A stretch of 64,000 bases of DNA from Lachnospiraceae bacterium (GCA_910575255.1 CAJTEM010000008.1:1-64000); one strand, 5' to 3'; shown: positions 1 to 8,520, numbered from the stretch's first letter. The notes: generated by a model not told the origin, from the sequence alone. Program-made: numbers and translations.

Positions 1-99
1 TTCAATAAGATTTTTACTAACCGCCTAAAGTCAGTAATCTTATTTTACTCTGAGGTATTTTTTTCTCAACCTTCTTTCTTGGAATTTCCTATATTTAAA

Positions 100-384
100 T
101 TATACAGGAAGCTCCTTTAAAAGGCTAAATGCAAAATTCACACGGCTATCCAAACTGGTCAAAATTCTTTGCGGCCTGCTGACAGATGGATATTTCATTA
201 GTTGAACCTCTTCCGACATATCAATAAACTCTTCAGGAATCAGACACTCGATTCCTTCTAAAATATCTCTGGCGGAAAATTTCACAAACATATCTCCTAT
301 AAATAATCCCTCTTCAATATTTGTAAACTTTTGTTTTCGTCTTACCTTTTTAAGCTCGGCAATCTGTATATCCGGATATTCCAT
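100..384 (-). pseudogene. Truncated DcrB/DUF1795-like (Eag-type) chaperone, 94 aa
   Basis: It is the third and shortest copy of a family whose full-length members (188 and 190 aa) lie at 4814-5380 and 12070-12642. Shared features are a charged N-terminus, 'EGLFIGD', a proline-leading 'LIPEEFIDM', 'MKYPS', and 'ILTSLDSRVNFAF'. The reading frame stops at the point where the full-length copies continue for about 95 more residues, so the C-terminal half is missing. In type VI systems, DUF1795 proteins chaperone PAAR/Rhs effectors; the family assignment rests on fold-level pattern resemblance. The gene is last in the cargo region and lies next to the window edge, so what follows it is unseen. It is probably non-functional. 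Confidence 0.55.
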
Positions 385-415
385 TTGCTTTCACTCTCCC
401 CTCCATGTATTATTT

Positions 416-1189
416 TTATAAGAAATCCAAAATTGAAATTCCTGATAGAAACAACAAAATTATTATGATAACTAATACCCATGCTAATATTCTCTTTGCG
501 CTTTTCCTATTTCCATAACTTTCCCCTTCTGTCCTTTGTGAAACAGCCTGTTCTCTTGGTGTAACAGCTGAGAACAAAGTAGAATTCATCAAAAATGCAA
601 TAATATTCTGAAAAAACATATTAAATAAATATACAGTTTCTACATTTCCATAGGAAACCGTGTCCTTTTCCATAGAAAGCTCGTAATCCCAAAATGACTG
701 TATCAAATATTCTGCACCTAGAACGCAGAGAATCACACCGAATAAAGAAAATATCACTTTTATCCAATCTGCAAGGCTAAAACGCACTTCATATCCTGCG
801 GACTTTGCATATCCCCAAAAAAGCATGCATATCAGCAGGCTCATCCCCACTTCCGAGTAAAAGCATACCCTTGCCAGTGGAAAATAAAACATCGCTGTTT
901 TATGGCCAATATATTCACACATCAAGATATCATAGACTATCCTTATACTTAGAAATGTTATGATTATAGTTACTAAATTCTGATACTTAACCTCTTTACC
1001 CCCCAAAAAATACCGGTTGAAAATAAAAAACAATAGCAATATATGAATAATCCAATAAAGCAAAAATCTTCCCATAAACACTTCATGCCACGCAATAATT
1101 GATGGTGGAAAAACATATTGTGCTTTAATAAAAATAAACACCTCTAAAATCAATAATGCTGCTATCCATATACTTCCTTTTATTTTCAT
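416..1189 (-). CDS. Multi-pass membrane protein, candidate immunity protein, 257 aa
   Basis: Not recognised by family. The protein is strongly hydrophobic, with about six predicted membrane segments, including one at the N-terminus and a C-terminal 'ILAWVLVIIIILLFLSG' helix preceded by a polar loop. It sits directly downstream (18 bases) of the orphan effector-like tail at 1208-1723. That is the position an immunity gene takes relative to its toxin in polymorphic toxin loci. Its A+T content looks higher than that of the structural genes further upstream, as for the other small membrane genes of the cargo region. Membrane nature is clear; the immunity role is inferred from position only. Confidence 0.6.
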   Translation of the reverse strand: MKIKGSIWIAALLILEVFIFIKAQYVFPPSIIAWHEVFMGRFLLYWIIHILLLFFIFNRYFLGGKEVKYQNLVTIIITFLSIRIVYDILMCEYIGHKTAMFYFPLARVCFYSEVGMSLLICMLFWGYAKSAGYEVRFSLADWIKVIFSLFGVILCVLGAEYLIQSFWDYELSMEKDTVSYGNVETVYLFNMFFQNIIAFLMNSTLFSAVTPREQAVSQRTEGESYGNRKSAKRILAWVLVIIIILLFLSGISILDFL

Positions 1190-1207
1190 AAAATTCTCTC
1201 CTTCCTG

Positions 1208-1723
1208 CTAATTCTCTGCATTAGCCGGGGATGCTTTAGGAATCCCCGGAATTTTTAAGCTCAGTTCTTTCATAGACGTTGGCTCTTTTTCGTTATTATA
1301 TTTTATCAAAACCTTTTCAAATAATTTCCAAAATAGATTACTATTATCTTTATCTATATCTTTAATCACCATATCAGGGATCAATTCAATCAGATCTATA
1401 GTTTCACCTAAATAATAGAGAAAGCCGGGATCTCTTTTCACAATTCTAAATTGATCGCCAGAATATATTATTGGCTTTTGACAGATCTTCCCGTCAGAAT
1501 CTGTATAAATATAAGTCTGGTATGAATTATACCGTCTCTCTTTATTCAATCTGCAATGTAAATCATAATATTCGTTACCCGACAATCCCAACTGATCATC
1601 TGGCACTAAAAGCTCAGCATGACTTTTTCCTTCTTTGATATTGTTTACTAATGGCCGAATCAAATCATATCCTTCTTTTTGAATTTCTATGATTGTTTTT
1701 ATATCAAACATATCCGAAACCAC
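1208..1723 (-). CDS. Orphan effector-tail-like protein of unknown function (171 aa, GTG start)
   Basis: Not recognised. The predicted product begins at a GTG, but the same frame stays open upstream to a stop at 1820-1822, right over the 3' end of the truncated VgrG. That adds about 33 codons without an obvious start. This suggests the sequence is the C-terminal part of a larger protein, joined to a truncated VgrG gene by recombination. The protein is soluble and charged, with no obvious catalytic motif ('IIYSGDQFRIVKRDPGF' is the most distinctive stretch). The downstream neighbour is a membrane protein that could be its immunity partner. It may be untranslated debris or a toxin tip stored as an orphan cassette. 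Confidence 0.4.
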   Translation of the reverse strand: MVSDMFDIKTIIEIQKEGYDLIRPLVNNIKEGKSHAELLVPDDQLGLSGNEYYDLHCRLNKERRYNSYQTYIYTDSDGKICQKPIIYSGDQFRIVKRDPGFLYYLGETIDLIELIPDMVIKDIDKDNSNLFWKLFEKVLIKYNNEKEPTSMKELSLKIPGIPKASPANAEN

Positions 1724-1803
1724 ATCAAATATATAGGATTTATCTCTTTCATAGTAGTCATATTCTTGGAACTTGACAGTCTCATTTTTAGTTCCACCAG
1801 TAA

Positions 1804-2322
1804 TTACAACTCGTAAAAATTATCTGTCTGCCTTGGGTATTGAAGCCTGCTGGCAAGGCGTTTTAAAAACTCCCAATCTGTTTCCTCATATTGCATAGTA
1901 AATCCATCTACCAAGCATCCTTTTCCCTCCATCATAATTATCCCTGCCTGTCCATAACCGTCAATACAACACTCTGCTATCTCCTTATAGCTATATCCTG
2001 GTCTTTGGAAGCTTCTCTTATGGCGTACATAATCCATTTTCTTACTTCCTGTATGGAGAAATAATTCCATTATATCCCCTTCTATATCTGGTTGAATGCT
2101 TAAACCGGTGAGAATTCCATAAAACAACGTTTCTTCTGTTTCTTGCCCATCACTGACAACAACCTGCACCCATGTTTCTGTTTCAGCTTTATGAATATTC
2201 GCTTCCCTTTGACTTCTCTGGATCCTCCCTGATATTTTTACATATCCATGTTCATTTATCTGCTGCAAGCCTTCATATGTAAGAACAGAAATCATTTCAA
2301 ATGGTTTTACTTTAATATACAT
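1804..2322 (-). pseudogene. Truncated VgrG-like spike protein (N-terminal third only)
   Basis: The first about 160 residues match the N-terminus of the full-length VgrG-like protein at 16471-17865 almost motif for motif: 'RPFEMIS/KPFEMIS', 'GLQ..N.HGY.KISG', 'YEETDWEFLKR.AS'. The match ends right after 'LKRLASRL', followed by a short unrelated tail and a TAA. The rest of the gp27-like domain, the OB fold and the tip are missing, so this cannot form a complete spike. The breakpoint joins an unrelated orphan C-terminus (1208-1723). It is a recombination scar and probably non-functional. Confidence 0.75.
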
Positions 2323-2339
2323 TTCTTTCCCTCACTTTA

Positions 2340-2520
2340 TTAACATTGCACCACCACCACCACCGCCGCATTATCCTTTTCCTCCAACTGGCTGTTATTC
2401 ACCAGTTCAATGATTGCATACGCCTTTTCCTGACAGCTCCCGCCGCCCTCAAGGCAATCTTCTATATCCTTCCATCTGGCCGTTTCATACAGCCCGTCTG
2501 TCATTAACCAGACATCCCTG
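2340..2520 (-). pseudogene. 3' fragment of a PP2C-type phosphatase gene
   Basis: Translating this stretch in frame gives the final 60 residues of a PP2C protein: 'DVWLMTDGLYETARWKD', then 'EDCLEGGGSCQEKA', then 'EEKDNAAVVVV' and a stop. It is near-identical to the end of the complete PP2C at 25008-25844 ('LLMSDGMYETARWKD', 'EEKDNASVVVI'). No start or N-terminal domain is present. It seems to be a duplicated remnant of the core operon left in the cargo region, and it is joined out of frame to the short reading frame at 2485-2646. Confidence 0.8.
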
Positions 2521-2646
2521 GATGATTCCCTGGCCGTACTCCTGGTATTCCAACTGGATCTGAGAAAAAGAGTAATCTCTTAGTGACCACAGAAGCTCTT
2601 TTTTCAAAATACGGTTACGCTCGAATAACGGATATAAATTCTGCAT
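2485..2646 (-). pseudogene. 5' fragment of an unrecognised gene, fused to the PP2C remnant
   Basis: A frame of 53 codons starts at an ATG at 2646 behind an AGAGG-type ribosome site and lies 5 bases after the stop of the 198-aa adaptor gene. It begins MQNLYPLFERNRILKKELLW, looks like a genuine protein start, and has no counterpart elsewhere in the window. From about base 2525 the sequence becomes the PP2C remnant read out of frame, and it ends at a TGA. It seems to be the first about 42 codons of a gene whose remainder was replaced. Confidence 0.5.
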
Positions 2647-2651
2647 TTCCT

Positions 2652-3248
2652 TTACCTCTTCCACAAGGCCTCTGGCCGGTCCATGTAATTTCCTGCTAAA
2701 ATCTGTAGTTCATTTTCTAATTGCAAAGAACTGTCTGTTAAAATATTTATAGAATCCTTCATAAGCAAGAGAAAAATCTCCTGAAGTATTTTCCAATCAT
2801 CCTCAAGTAATATCCGTTTTAACCGGAACAACTCATATTCTTTCAGGCGTATAAATTTCTTTCGCAAACAGTCTTCAACTTTCTCCATATCTTTATTAAT
2901 ATTTTCATAAACTAATTTCGGATACCAGTCAATTTGACTTTTATTTTCATCCAAAAACAGCTCAGAACCTGCCATCCCAATGACAAATACATAGCTCTCC
3001 GTATAGACACTGCTCAATAACCGGTTCAAGTATATGTATTGGATCTTCCCCATAGAATCCTTTTTGCTTTGCTCGTCAATTAAGCGAATCAATGCTTTCT
3101 GGAAATCTGGAGCCAGTCCTTCATAATGCTCCATAAGAAAGTCTCGTTTTATTCTTGTACGCTCAGCCCATTGTTCTCTGACATACTGCTCCAATTCCTG
3201 TATTCTCTCCATAACACGTTCTCCATTGCTGCTTTTTACTGTGGACAT
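2652..3248 (-). CDS. 'WYP' adaptor-like protein, 198 aa, paralog of the gene at 11484-12041
   Basis: Not recognised by family. Its centre aligns with the 185-aa protein at 11484-12041: 'LFLDENKSQIDWYP' against 'LYLDNRKLEISWYP', then 'LRKKFIRLKEYE' against 'LRKRFVRITDYE'. Both are mostly helical, charged and soluble, without signal peptide or membrane segment. Both copies lie beside effector genes: this one is 3 bases after the small membrane protein at 3252-3542 and downstream of a PAAR-like effector, the other is directly upstream of Rhs. That position suggests a role in loading or folding effectors, or an adaptor between spike and cargo. The function is inferred from context only. Confidence 0.6.
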   Translation of the reverse strand: MSTVKSSNGERVMERIQELEQYVREQWAERTRIKRDFLMEHYEGLAPDFQKALIRLIDEQSKKDSMGKIQYIYLNRLLSSVYTESYVFVIGMAGSELFLDENKSQIDWYPKLVYENINKDMEKVEDCLRKKFIRLKEYELFRLKRILLEDDWKILQEIFLLLMKDSINILTDSSLQLENELQILAGNYMDRPEALWKR

Positions 3249-3251
3249 ATT

Positions 3252-3542
3252 TTATGTCATATAAATCAATATATCTAAATAATGCCTGCTCCACAGCAGA
3301 TAGAATAGATTGATTCCAATGACAATGATTCCCCAACGAATGTCACGTATCTCCTTAAAGATTATAATATATATAGCAGTAATAATATATATGACGGCAA
3401 TAAAAGGCGAACAAAATGAAAAAAATAATAGCATTGATGATAGAGGTGGTAATGTGTAAATAGACACATACCATACAAGAGGCAACCAATTAATCAAACT
3501 TAAAACACTTAATATAAGAATAATAATGGCATCTTTTTTCAT
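3252..3542 (-). CDS. Small membrane protein, candidate immunity protein, 96 aa
   Basis: Three hydrophobic segments make up nearly the whole protein, which starts 'MKKDAIIILILSVLSLINWL' and ends near 'LLWSRHYLDILIYM'. It lies 21 bases downstream of the PAAR-like effector at 3564-4760 and upstream of the WYP adaptor. Short length, membrane nature and placement right after an effector fit an immunity protein for a membrane-active or exported toxin. There is no sequence similarity to the tandem small membrane proteins at 12.7-13.7 kb beyond composition. The function is inferred. Confidence 0.55.
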   Translation of the reverse strand: MKKDAIIILILSVLSLINWLPLVWYVSIYTLPPLSSMLLFFSFCSPFIAVIYIITAIYIIIFKEIRDIRWGIIVIGINLFYLLWSRHYLDILIYMT

Positions 3543-3563
3543 AAATCTATTTTTCTCTTTCGA

Positions 3564-4760
3564 TTACATTTGATTTTTAATATTATCATAATGCTTCTGG
3601 GCATCCTTGTTGGCGTTAAATTTATCAGTATTCCCAAATGGCAGCTCTGGTTTCAAAACTCCCGGAACATTCCCCCAGTTATCATAAGGCCACACATCAA
3701 GTAAAGCATGCTGAATTGCATTAGCAGGATCACAATAGTTATAAGTTCCCATATTAATTGGATCATTTAATTCTGTCAGAAGATTTCCTGCTTTATCATA
3801 AACTCCTTCAAATAAACCATCTGCGGATACAAATTTTAGATTATACTCGCCATCCTTACCATACATATGATATATTGATTGACCAACCGGTAACAGTCTC
3901 CATTTCTTTTCAGGAGCTAAAGCCTTATTCGTAACGATCATTTCATCCAATGTTTTTGGCGCACGGTTTAGTTTATTCCGAAAGAAGTGCAGTTCTTCAT
4001 ACACGCCACCGTATATCATTACCAGGCTATTGAATTTTTTACATAAAGTTAACCAGTAATCATCCGGTATTTTGCCCGTGTCACCATAAGTATTAACATC
4101 ATCCATTACTTTTTGTATGCCCTTGGCTGCTACCATTTGTGATGCGCCTTGTGCAAATTTATACCCCTCCGTTGCCTGGTAATTGTCAAGAAAATCCTGG
4201 AGTTCATCCATATAGTCTGGAGAACCTAAAACAACCGGTTCTTCCTCTGGTATGTTTCTTAGTGCGGGTTCACTTACTTCCGTCACTTTTATGTATCCAC
4301 CAACGGTACAGACACTAATAGCGTTGGACTTTAATGCATAGGCATATTCATCAGAATCCGCCCTACAGATCATGGCACGATTATAACCCTTCTGTTTCCA
4401 ATCTTCAGGAATTACCGGGTTACATTTTGTTCTGTCTCCTCTGCAATTACAAATCCCAAATGAAAAGATGTTACTGCCTACCTCCCGGTCTTTGCATGTC
4501 AGAACCGGAATATTGTTTCCAACAAAGACTTGTGCCACTTCACTGGCTCCTAATCTGGACAAACCCGCTCCTTTCGAGCAGGTTAAAATGGAACCTAATG
4601 GAACATAGCTTGTCTCTGCAGGATTACCAAAATATTGTTTATAAAGGTACATCCTGTCTTCTGTATTTTCAAGACCAGACAAAATTGCCAAGAACATATC
4701 ATTATTAAAATAAAAATCGTCTATTGTATTGTTTTCATTATAATTTTTCGTTTCCTCCAT
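3564..4760 (-). CDS. DUF4280 PAAR-like effector with C-terminal toxin-like domain, 398 aa
   Basis: Residues about 45-165 show the cysteine-rich DUF4280 (PAAR-like spike tip) pattern: 'LGSILTCSKGAGLSRL', then 'PVLTCKDREVGSNIFSFGIC', a 'KCNP' and 'ISVCTVGGYIKV'. These domains cap VgrG trimers in contractile injection systems. The C-terminal about 200 residues contain 'KFVSADGLFEGVYDKAGNLL', then 'DPINMGTYNY' and 'LLDVWPYDNWGNVPG'. That block resembles C-terminal tips of PAAR/Rhs polymorphic toxins, but its activity is unknown to me. The preceding gene is a DcrB-like chaperone candidate and the next is a small membrane protein. The set chaperone-effector-immunity is complete here. Confidence 0.7.
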   Translation of the reverse strand: MEETKNYNENNTIDDFYFNNDMFLAILSGLENTEDRMYLYKQYFGNPAETSYVPLGSILTCSKGAGLSRLGASEVAQVFVGNNIPVLTCKDREVGSNIFSFGICNCRGDRTKCNPVIPEDWKQKGYNRAMICRADSDEYAYALKSNAISVCTVGGYIKVTEVSEPALRNIPEEEPVVLGSPDYMDELQDFLDNYQATEGYKFAQGASQMVAAKGIQKVMDDVNTYGDTGKIPDDYWLTLCKKFNSLVMIYGGVYEELHFFRNKLNRAPKTLDEMIVTNKALAPEKKWRLLPVGQSIYHMYGKDGEYNLKFVSADGLFEGVYDKAGNLLTELNDPINMGTYNYCDPANAIQHALLDVWPYDNWGNVPGVLKPELPFGNTDKFNANKDAQKHYDNIKNQM

Positions 4761-4813
4761 CGTATCCTCCTGTTTCCAAAATAGAAAAAGTTATTTTCTA
4801 TCTATCAGCCTTT

Positions 4814-5380
4814 TTATACATCCTCTTCTATTGTCAGAACCACCTGCTCCAAAACCCCTCTCCACTTGTCACTGTCACATGCCGGGCAACTGAATATGCA
4901 ATGCAACACGGATTTTTGCATTTTTACCAAAGACACATGATTAAAGCTCTGTCCATCCAGTAAATATCCGTCGTATTCAAAACAGTACATTTCATTTCCC
5001 TGACTTGTTCTCATCACATCGTGACTTTTTATGTTTATCGCCGGATTCAAATTAACCAGAATCTTCTGAAACTGGTTGCCCATAGCCTTTATATCACCAT
5101 TTTTTTCATCTAAGATGTTGAACGAAAAATTAATCATACTGTCCAGACTGGTCATAATAAAATCAGGCGCAAATTTTGAAGGGTATTTTATCTCTTTAAT
5201 TGTTTCTGGCATAGTAACAAAATGCTCAGGTAAAGGCAGATGTATCTTGGAATTCGGTAATGTAATATGTACAAACTGGATTAATGTGTCTCCAGCATAA
5301 ATACCTGATTCTATTGTGGTGTGCTTTTTCCTCTCCTGTTCTCTCCTGGCTTCCAGTAATTCCTCATCATAATAGTCCAT
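4814..5380 (-). CDS. DcrB/DUF1795-like chaperone (Eag-type candidate), 188 aa
   Basis: Full-length member of the window's three-copy family. Residues about 25-95 carry 'ESGIYAGDTLIQF', 'LPEHFVTMPETI', 'IKYPS' and 'IMTSLDSMINFSFNIL'. The C-terminal half has strand-rich 'NEMYCFEYDGYLLDGQSFNH' and ends 'WRGVLEQVVLTIEED'. This strand-helix layout resembles DcrB/DUF1795, the fold of EagR chaperones that bind transmembrane and PAAR regions of type VI effectors. It stands immediately upstream of the PAAR-like effector (53 bases), the arrangement expected of a dedicated chaperone. The fold assignment is by pattern, not search. Confidence 0.55.
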   Translation of the reverse strand: MDYYDEELLEARREQERKKHTTIESGIYAGDTLIQFVHITLPNSKIHLPLPEHFVTMPETIKEIKYPSKFAPDFIMTSLDSMINFSFNILDEKNGDIKAMGNQFQKILVNLNPAINIKSHDVMRTSQGNEMYCFEYDGYLLDGQSFNHVSLVKMQKSVLHCIFSCPACDSDKWRGVLEQVVLTIEEDV

Positions 5381-5419
5381 GGTTTCTGTCCCTTCTATAA
5401 ATTTGTGTGTTATCGCCCT

Positions 5420-6547
5420 TTAATCTTCAGAATCAAAAAAATATGAAAAGGGCACCTGGTGGGGTTTTGCTTTTTCTCTTGCTTCATATAATCCTTTTAT
5501 TAATTCTTCATACTGTTCACATGTTACACGTAAATAATATGTACACTGAAACTCATCATATACCACCTGCTGTTTCATAGAGTCCGGGATTTTTCCCTCA
5601 TGTACCCGCTCTTCAAAATCAGGAATCGATACTAAATATAGCTTCTCAAAATCGTACTTGTATACTATATTAAATATGATGCGGCATTCTGTATATCCAT
5701 CCTTATTCAATAGGTAAAGATATTCCGTATCCCCGCAATGGTCTTCTGTTATCCTTCTGGTTCCCAAAATCATACAGCCGGAATTAGTCCCCCCCCACCA
5801 TTCCGTATATCGATCCGAGCCTGCATCATATTTACATACATAGATTCCAGATGTTCCCTGAACACATAACTCCGGAAGCCCATCTCCATCCATATCAAAG
5901 AAATAGATTTCATCCGCCCTTATTTGATGTTGAGGCCCCTTGGGAATATACCGATCGTATAAGGAGCTTTCATTCCCTTTTCTGTCATATACTTTTACCA
6001 TTCCATCCAGAAGCAGGGCAAACTTTTGCCTATAAAACTCGTAAACAGCCTCATCGCCCGGCTGAAATTCTCCTTCAAATCCGATCTCATCATAGATGTC
6101 AGCCATTAATTTGACTGACTCCTCACTGGCAAAAACGATATCCGCCGGAAATAAATATGTGTATTCATATCCAGGAATCCCCTCAATCGCAGGTGGCCTT
6201 TCTGCTTCCGTTTGTGTTTGCGTCTCCTCTTGTATCTCTGAAATGGCAGATGCTGTCTCTTCCTCTGGTATTTCCGTAACAGCAGATGTTGTCTCTTCCT
6301 CCGCTGTCTCCGGAATGGCAAAAGCCGTCTCTTCCTCTGCTGTCTCCACACCAGGAGGCGCCGTTTCCCTTTCCGAAATATCCCTTCCTGACAGGTAACT
6401 TTTCTTCTCATCCGTTACATTTACGCTATCTTCCGCAATTGCAACATTAGGTGATGGTTCGTTATCCTTATGGCTGATAATCAATATAATCATTAACATT
6501 AACAATCCTGCCGACACAAAATAACTATATTTTTTTCTATATTTCAT
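5420..6547 (-). CDS. Membrane-anchored protein with 12-residue repeats and a C-terminal domain, 375 aa
   Basis: Not recognised by name. The N-terminus has a single membrane segment ('FVSAGLLMLMIILII') behind a positive start, so the rest is probably outside the cell. Residues about 65-115 are Glu/Thr-rich repeats of 12 residues encoded by a 36-base repeat (6246-6353). The C-terminal about 250 residues form a globular domain with 'YFFDMDGDGLPELCVQG', a DxDxDG calcium-loop-like motif. The gene overlaps the end of the 442-aa gene upstream by 11 bases and precedes the DcrB-like gene. It could be a secreted cargo, an immunity lipoprotein analogue or a surface anchor; the sequence does not decide. 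Confidence 0.55.
   Translation of the reverse strand: MKYRKKYSYFVSAGLLMLMIILIISHKDNEPSPNVAIAEDSVNVTDEKKSYLSGRDISERETAPPGVETAEEETAFAIPETAEEETTSAVTEIPEEETASAISEIQEETQTQTEAERPPAIEGIPGYEYTYLFPADIVFASEESVKLMADIYDEIGFEGEFQPGDEAVYEFYRQKFALLLDGMVKVYDRKGNESSLYDRYIPKGPQHQIRADEIYFFDMDGDGLPELCVQGTSGIYVCKYDAGSDRYTEWWGGTNSGCMILGTRRITEDHCGDTEYLYLLNKDGYTECRIIFNIVYKYDFEKLYLVSIPDFEERVHEGKIPDSMKQQVVYDEFQCTYYLRVTCEQYEELIKGLYEAREKAKPHQVPFSYFFDSED
6246..6353 (-). repeat. Three 36-base tandem repeats inside the 375-aa gene
   Basis: Units start at 6246, 6282 and 6318, each exactly 36 bases, opening with GCAGATG or GCAAAAG and containing TGTCTCTTCCTC. They encode 12-residue Glu/Ser/Thr/Ala units (for example 'TAEEETTSAVTE') in the stalk between the membrane segment and the globular domain. 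Copy number is likely to vary between strains. Confidence 0.85.
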
Positions 6548-7865
6548 TTTTCACCTCAATGTCTATCCCTCGCGTATTTGGCGTGATCGTATCGTCGTTT
6601 ACCACTATCTTTTCCAACCGATAATCACGCAGAGTGAAACCAAAGTTCGTGTTAGGCCCGCCGAAAAATTCAATAATCGAAAAGTCCATACTGCTTTCTT
6701 TAACTACGCTCTCATTATTTGCATTTGGATACCGTATGCCCGTTTGCACTAATCCCGAATCTATCACGCCTGGACACAGATCTACCGATACATTTGTTAC
6801 ATAATCAGATTTAAAATGATCCGCCTTATACCTTACAAGGTTTTTTTCACAATTGTCATACGGATAATGCCAAAAAGTATGTGCCTTCATTCCTTTCACT
6901 ACACATTTCAGTATACGCTCTTTCTCTTTGTTATTATCAGGAGTCTTCAACTTCAAATAAACATCTATGTACTTAACAAAACCTGTGAACTCGTGGTCTT
7001 GCCCAACCAACCCATCGTCCGGATATTCCCAGTCAAGAACTCCTGGCCCTACCTGGACATGCCATCTGCCGTTGGTTTGGGGACATATATCTGTGGAAGC
7101 CAAATTAGCATTTCCAAAAGAATACCACGTTTCACATGCATTTTTGTTTTCCTGTTTTCCGGTTCCGTCTACTCTTACCAACGAAACAAACAAATTTCTG
7201 TACCTTCTCATATCTATTGTTCTTTTAATATCCTCCCGTACATAACGTCTTGGCACCCATCCATCTTTTTCTTCCTTTTCGTTCCAGTTCTGTTTACTTC
7301 TTATATCGCTTATCGCTTTTACTTTAACCCAATCGTAAGCTGGCGAATCATCTTCTGTTGAACCTCTCACAGTATAATCTCCGCTATATTCCACTTTAAT
7401 TGGTCCCCCTGCCGGGACCTTTGCCACAATATTATCATCCGACTTTGTACTTCGTGTACCTCTTATTGAGAGGTTGTTTGCACCCGTTACTACAAAATAC
7501 CATACATAATGTATCTCATATCTCCTCCCTTCTTTAGAAGTTTTTGCAGGGTTATCCGTCAATCTGCCCGTGGCAACTTTAAATCCTGCGTGATATGTAC
7601 CCGCCTTGCTTTTCGTCAGGCTTATATTGTTTACAGAAGCTTGCGAGCCTAACACAGTCATAGTCAAGATATCCGCATGCCTCGGATTAAGTACCACTGG
7701 ATTTCCACCTTCAACTTTTAGTGCATATTTGCTGTAATCTGGTGTAAGTTGCACATGCTCCTGTGACACTTGAGGTGGTGTAAACGTATCTGTTTTTATA
7801 TATACCTTGTCCCCATAATTATTAAATTCATAACTCATGTTAAATGAACTCTGTTTTTTTCCCAT
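6537..7865 (-). CDS. Unrecognised cargo-region protein, 442 aa
   Basis: Not recognised. The start chosen is the ATG at 7865 ('MGKKQSSFNMSYEFNNYG'), because a strong GGGAGGAGGG site lies 6 bases before it; an upstream in-frame extension lacks a site. The product is soluble and beta-rich. A middle stretch around residues 155-215 ('GDYTVRG', 'DDSPAYDWVKVKA', 'KDGWVPRRYV') looks SH3b-like. There is no signal peptide or membrane helix. It follows the orphan VgrG tail and precedes the anchored repeat protein. Its position in the effector region suggests a cargo or spike-associated protein, but there is no direct evidence of activity. Confidence 0.55.
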   Translation of the reverse strand: MGKKQSSFNMSYEFNNYGDKVYIKTDTFTPPQVSQEHVQLTPDYSKYALKVEGGNPVVLNPRHADILTMTVLGSQASVNNISLTKSKAGTYHAGFKVATGRLTDNPAKTSKEGRRYEIHYVWYFVVTGANNLSIRGTRSTKSDDNIVAKVPAGGPIKVEYSGDYTVRGSTEDDSPAYDWVKVKAISDIRSKQNWNEKEEKDGWVPRRYVREDIKRTIDMRRYRNLFVSLVRVDGTGKQENKNACETWYSFGNANLASTDICPQTNGRWHVQVGPGVLDWEYPDDGLVGQDHEFTGFVKYIDVYLKLKTPDNNKEKERILKCVVKGMKAHTFWHYPYDNCEKNLVRYKADHFKSDYVTNVSVDLCPGVIDSGLVQTGIRYPNANNESVVKESSMDFSIIEFFGGPNTNFGFTLRDYRLEKIVVNDDTITPNTRGIDIEVKNEI

Positions 7866-7938
7866 TTGTCCCTCCTCCCAAAAGCTTCTATGGTAAAATT
7901 TTCGGATAATCCATTCCGTGCCAGCCCAATCCACCGCT

Positions 7939-8376
7939 TTATTCCTGGCTGATATTGATTGTTTCCGGTGATTTCAAACGGATACGCTTTCCTCTTAAAA
8001 ATATGGCTCCACCTGATAGTTCTATCCCTTTCTGTGTCATTACAGAAACATGTCCTTCTGCAAGTGTGACACTGTGTGCAGTTCCTTTCAAAATCCCTAT
8101 CTCATTTTTCCACAGATGTATTTGGTTTCCATCATGGATATCCAGGGAGCGGTTCTTATAATCGCGGTTTTCCATCTCCTTATTCATACAGTGAATCACA
8201 GCCCCATCCTTTAGATTCTCATGATAAAAATGTAATAATGCTCTGGCTCCCGGTTCCGGCATTGCATAAAGGGAATTTCCGGTCTCTGGCTGCCAGCGGT
8301 AAAAATATTCACCGGTTGCATCACCACCGTCAAGATCCAGGGCGATCTTTAGCAGTTCCCCCTTCACTTCCCGCAC
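7939..8376 (-). pseudogene. Orphan VgrG-like C-terminal piece (OB fold and tip), 145 aa
   Basis: This matches the last about 150 residues of the second VgrG-like protein (15164-16456): 'GEYFYRWQPETGNSLYAMPE' here against 'GEYFFTWRPETGNTLYAMPE' there, followed by a short beta-repeat tip. The N-terminal gp27-like domain is missing. The upstream frame ('DSLGLWGTVREVKGELLKIA') continues into the broken 3' end of Rhs, so the fragment was joined to Rhs by recombination near 8395-8415. It starts at a GTG if translated at all. It is probably a remnant of a deleted VgrG copy. Confidence 0.7.
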
Positions 8377-8520
8377 GGTTCCCCATAAGCCCAGACTATC
8401 TTCCGCCCTTTGAGGATTGCCGTCAAATTTCCTCTCTGGTCATATTGATAACTTTCCCCGGGGAAAATTCCTTCTGAACGGATAAGCTGGTTTGCTGCAT
8501 TGTAATAGTAGCTGATATCC
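8364..8520 (-). pseudogene. Out-of-frame remainder of Rhs and recombination junction with VgrG
   Basis: A one-base shift at about 8520 is needed to continue the YD-repeat reading ('YYYNAANQLIRSEGIFPGES', then 'YQYDQRGNLTAILKG'). After this point the DNA changes to VgrG OB-fold coding sequence in another frame. The stop of the shifted frame is at 8364-8366. Two events are therefore visible: an indel, and a deletion joining Rhs to a VgrG 3' end. Confidence 0.7.
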
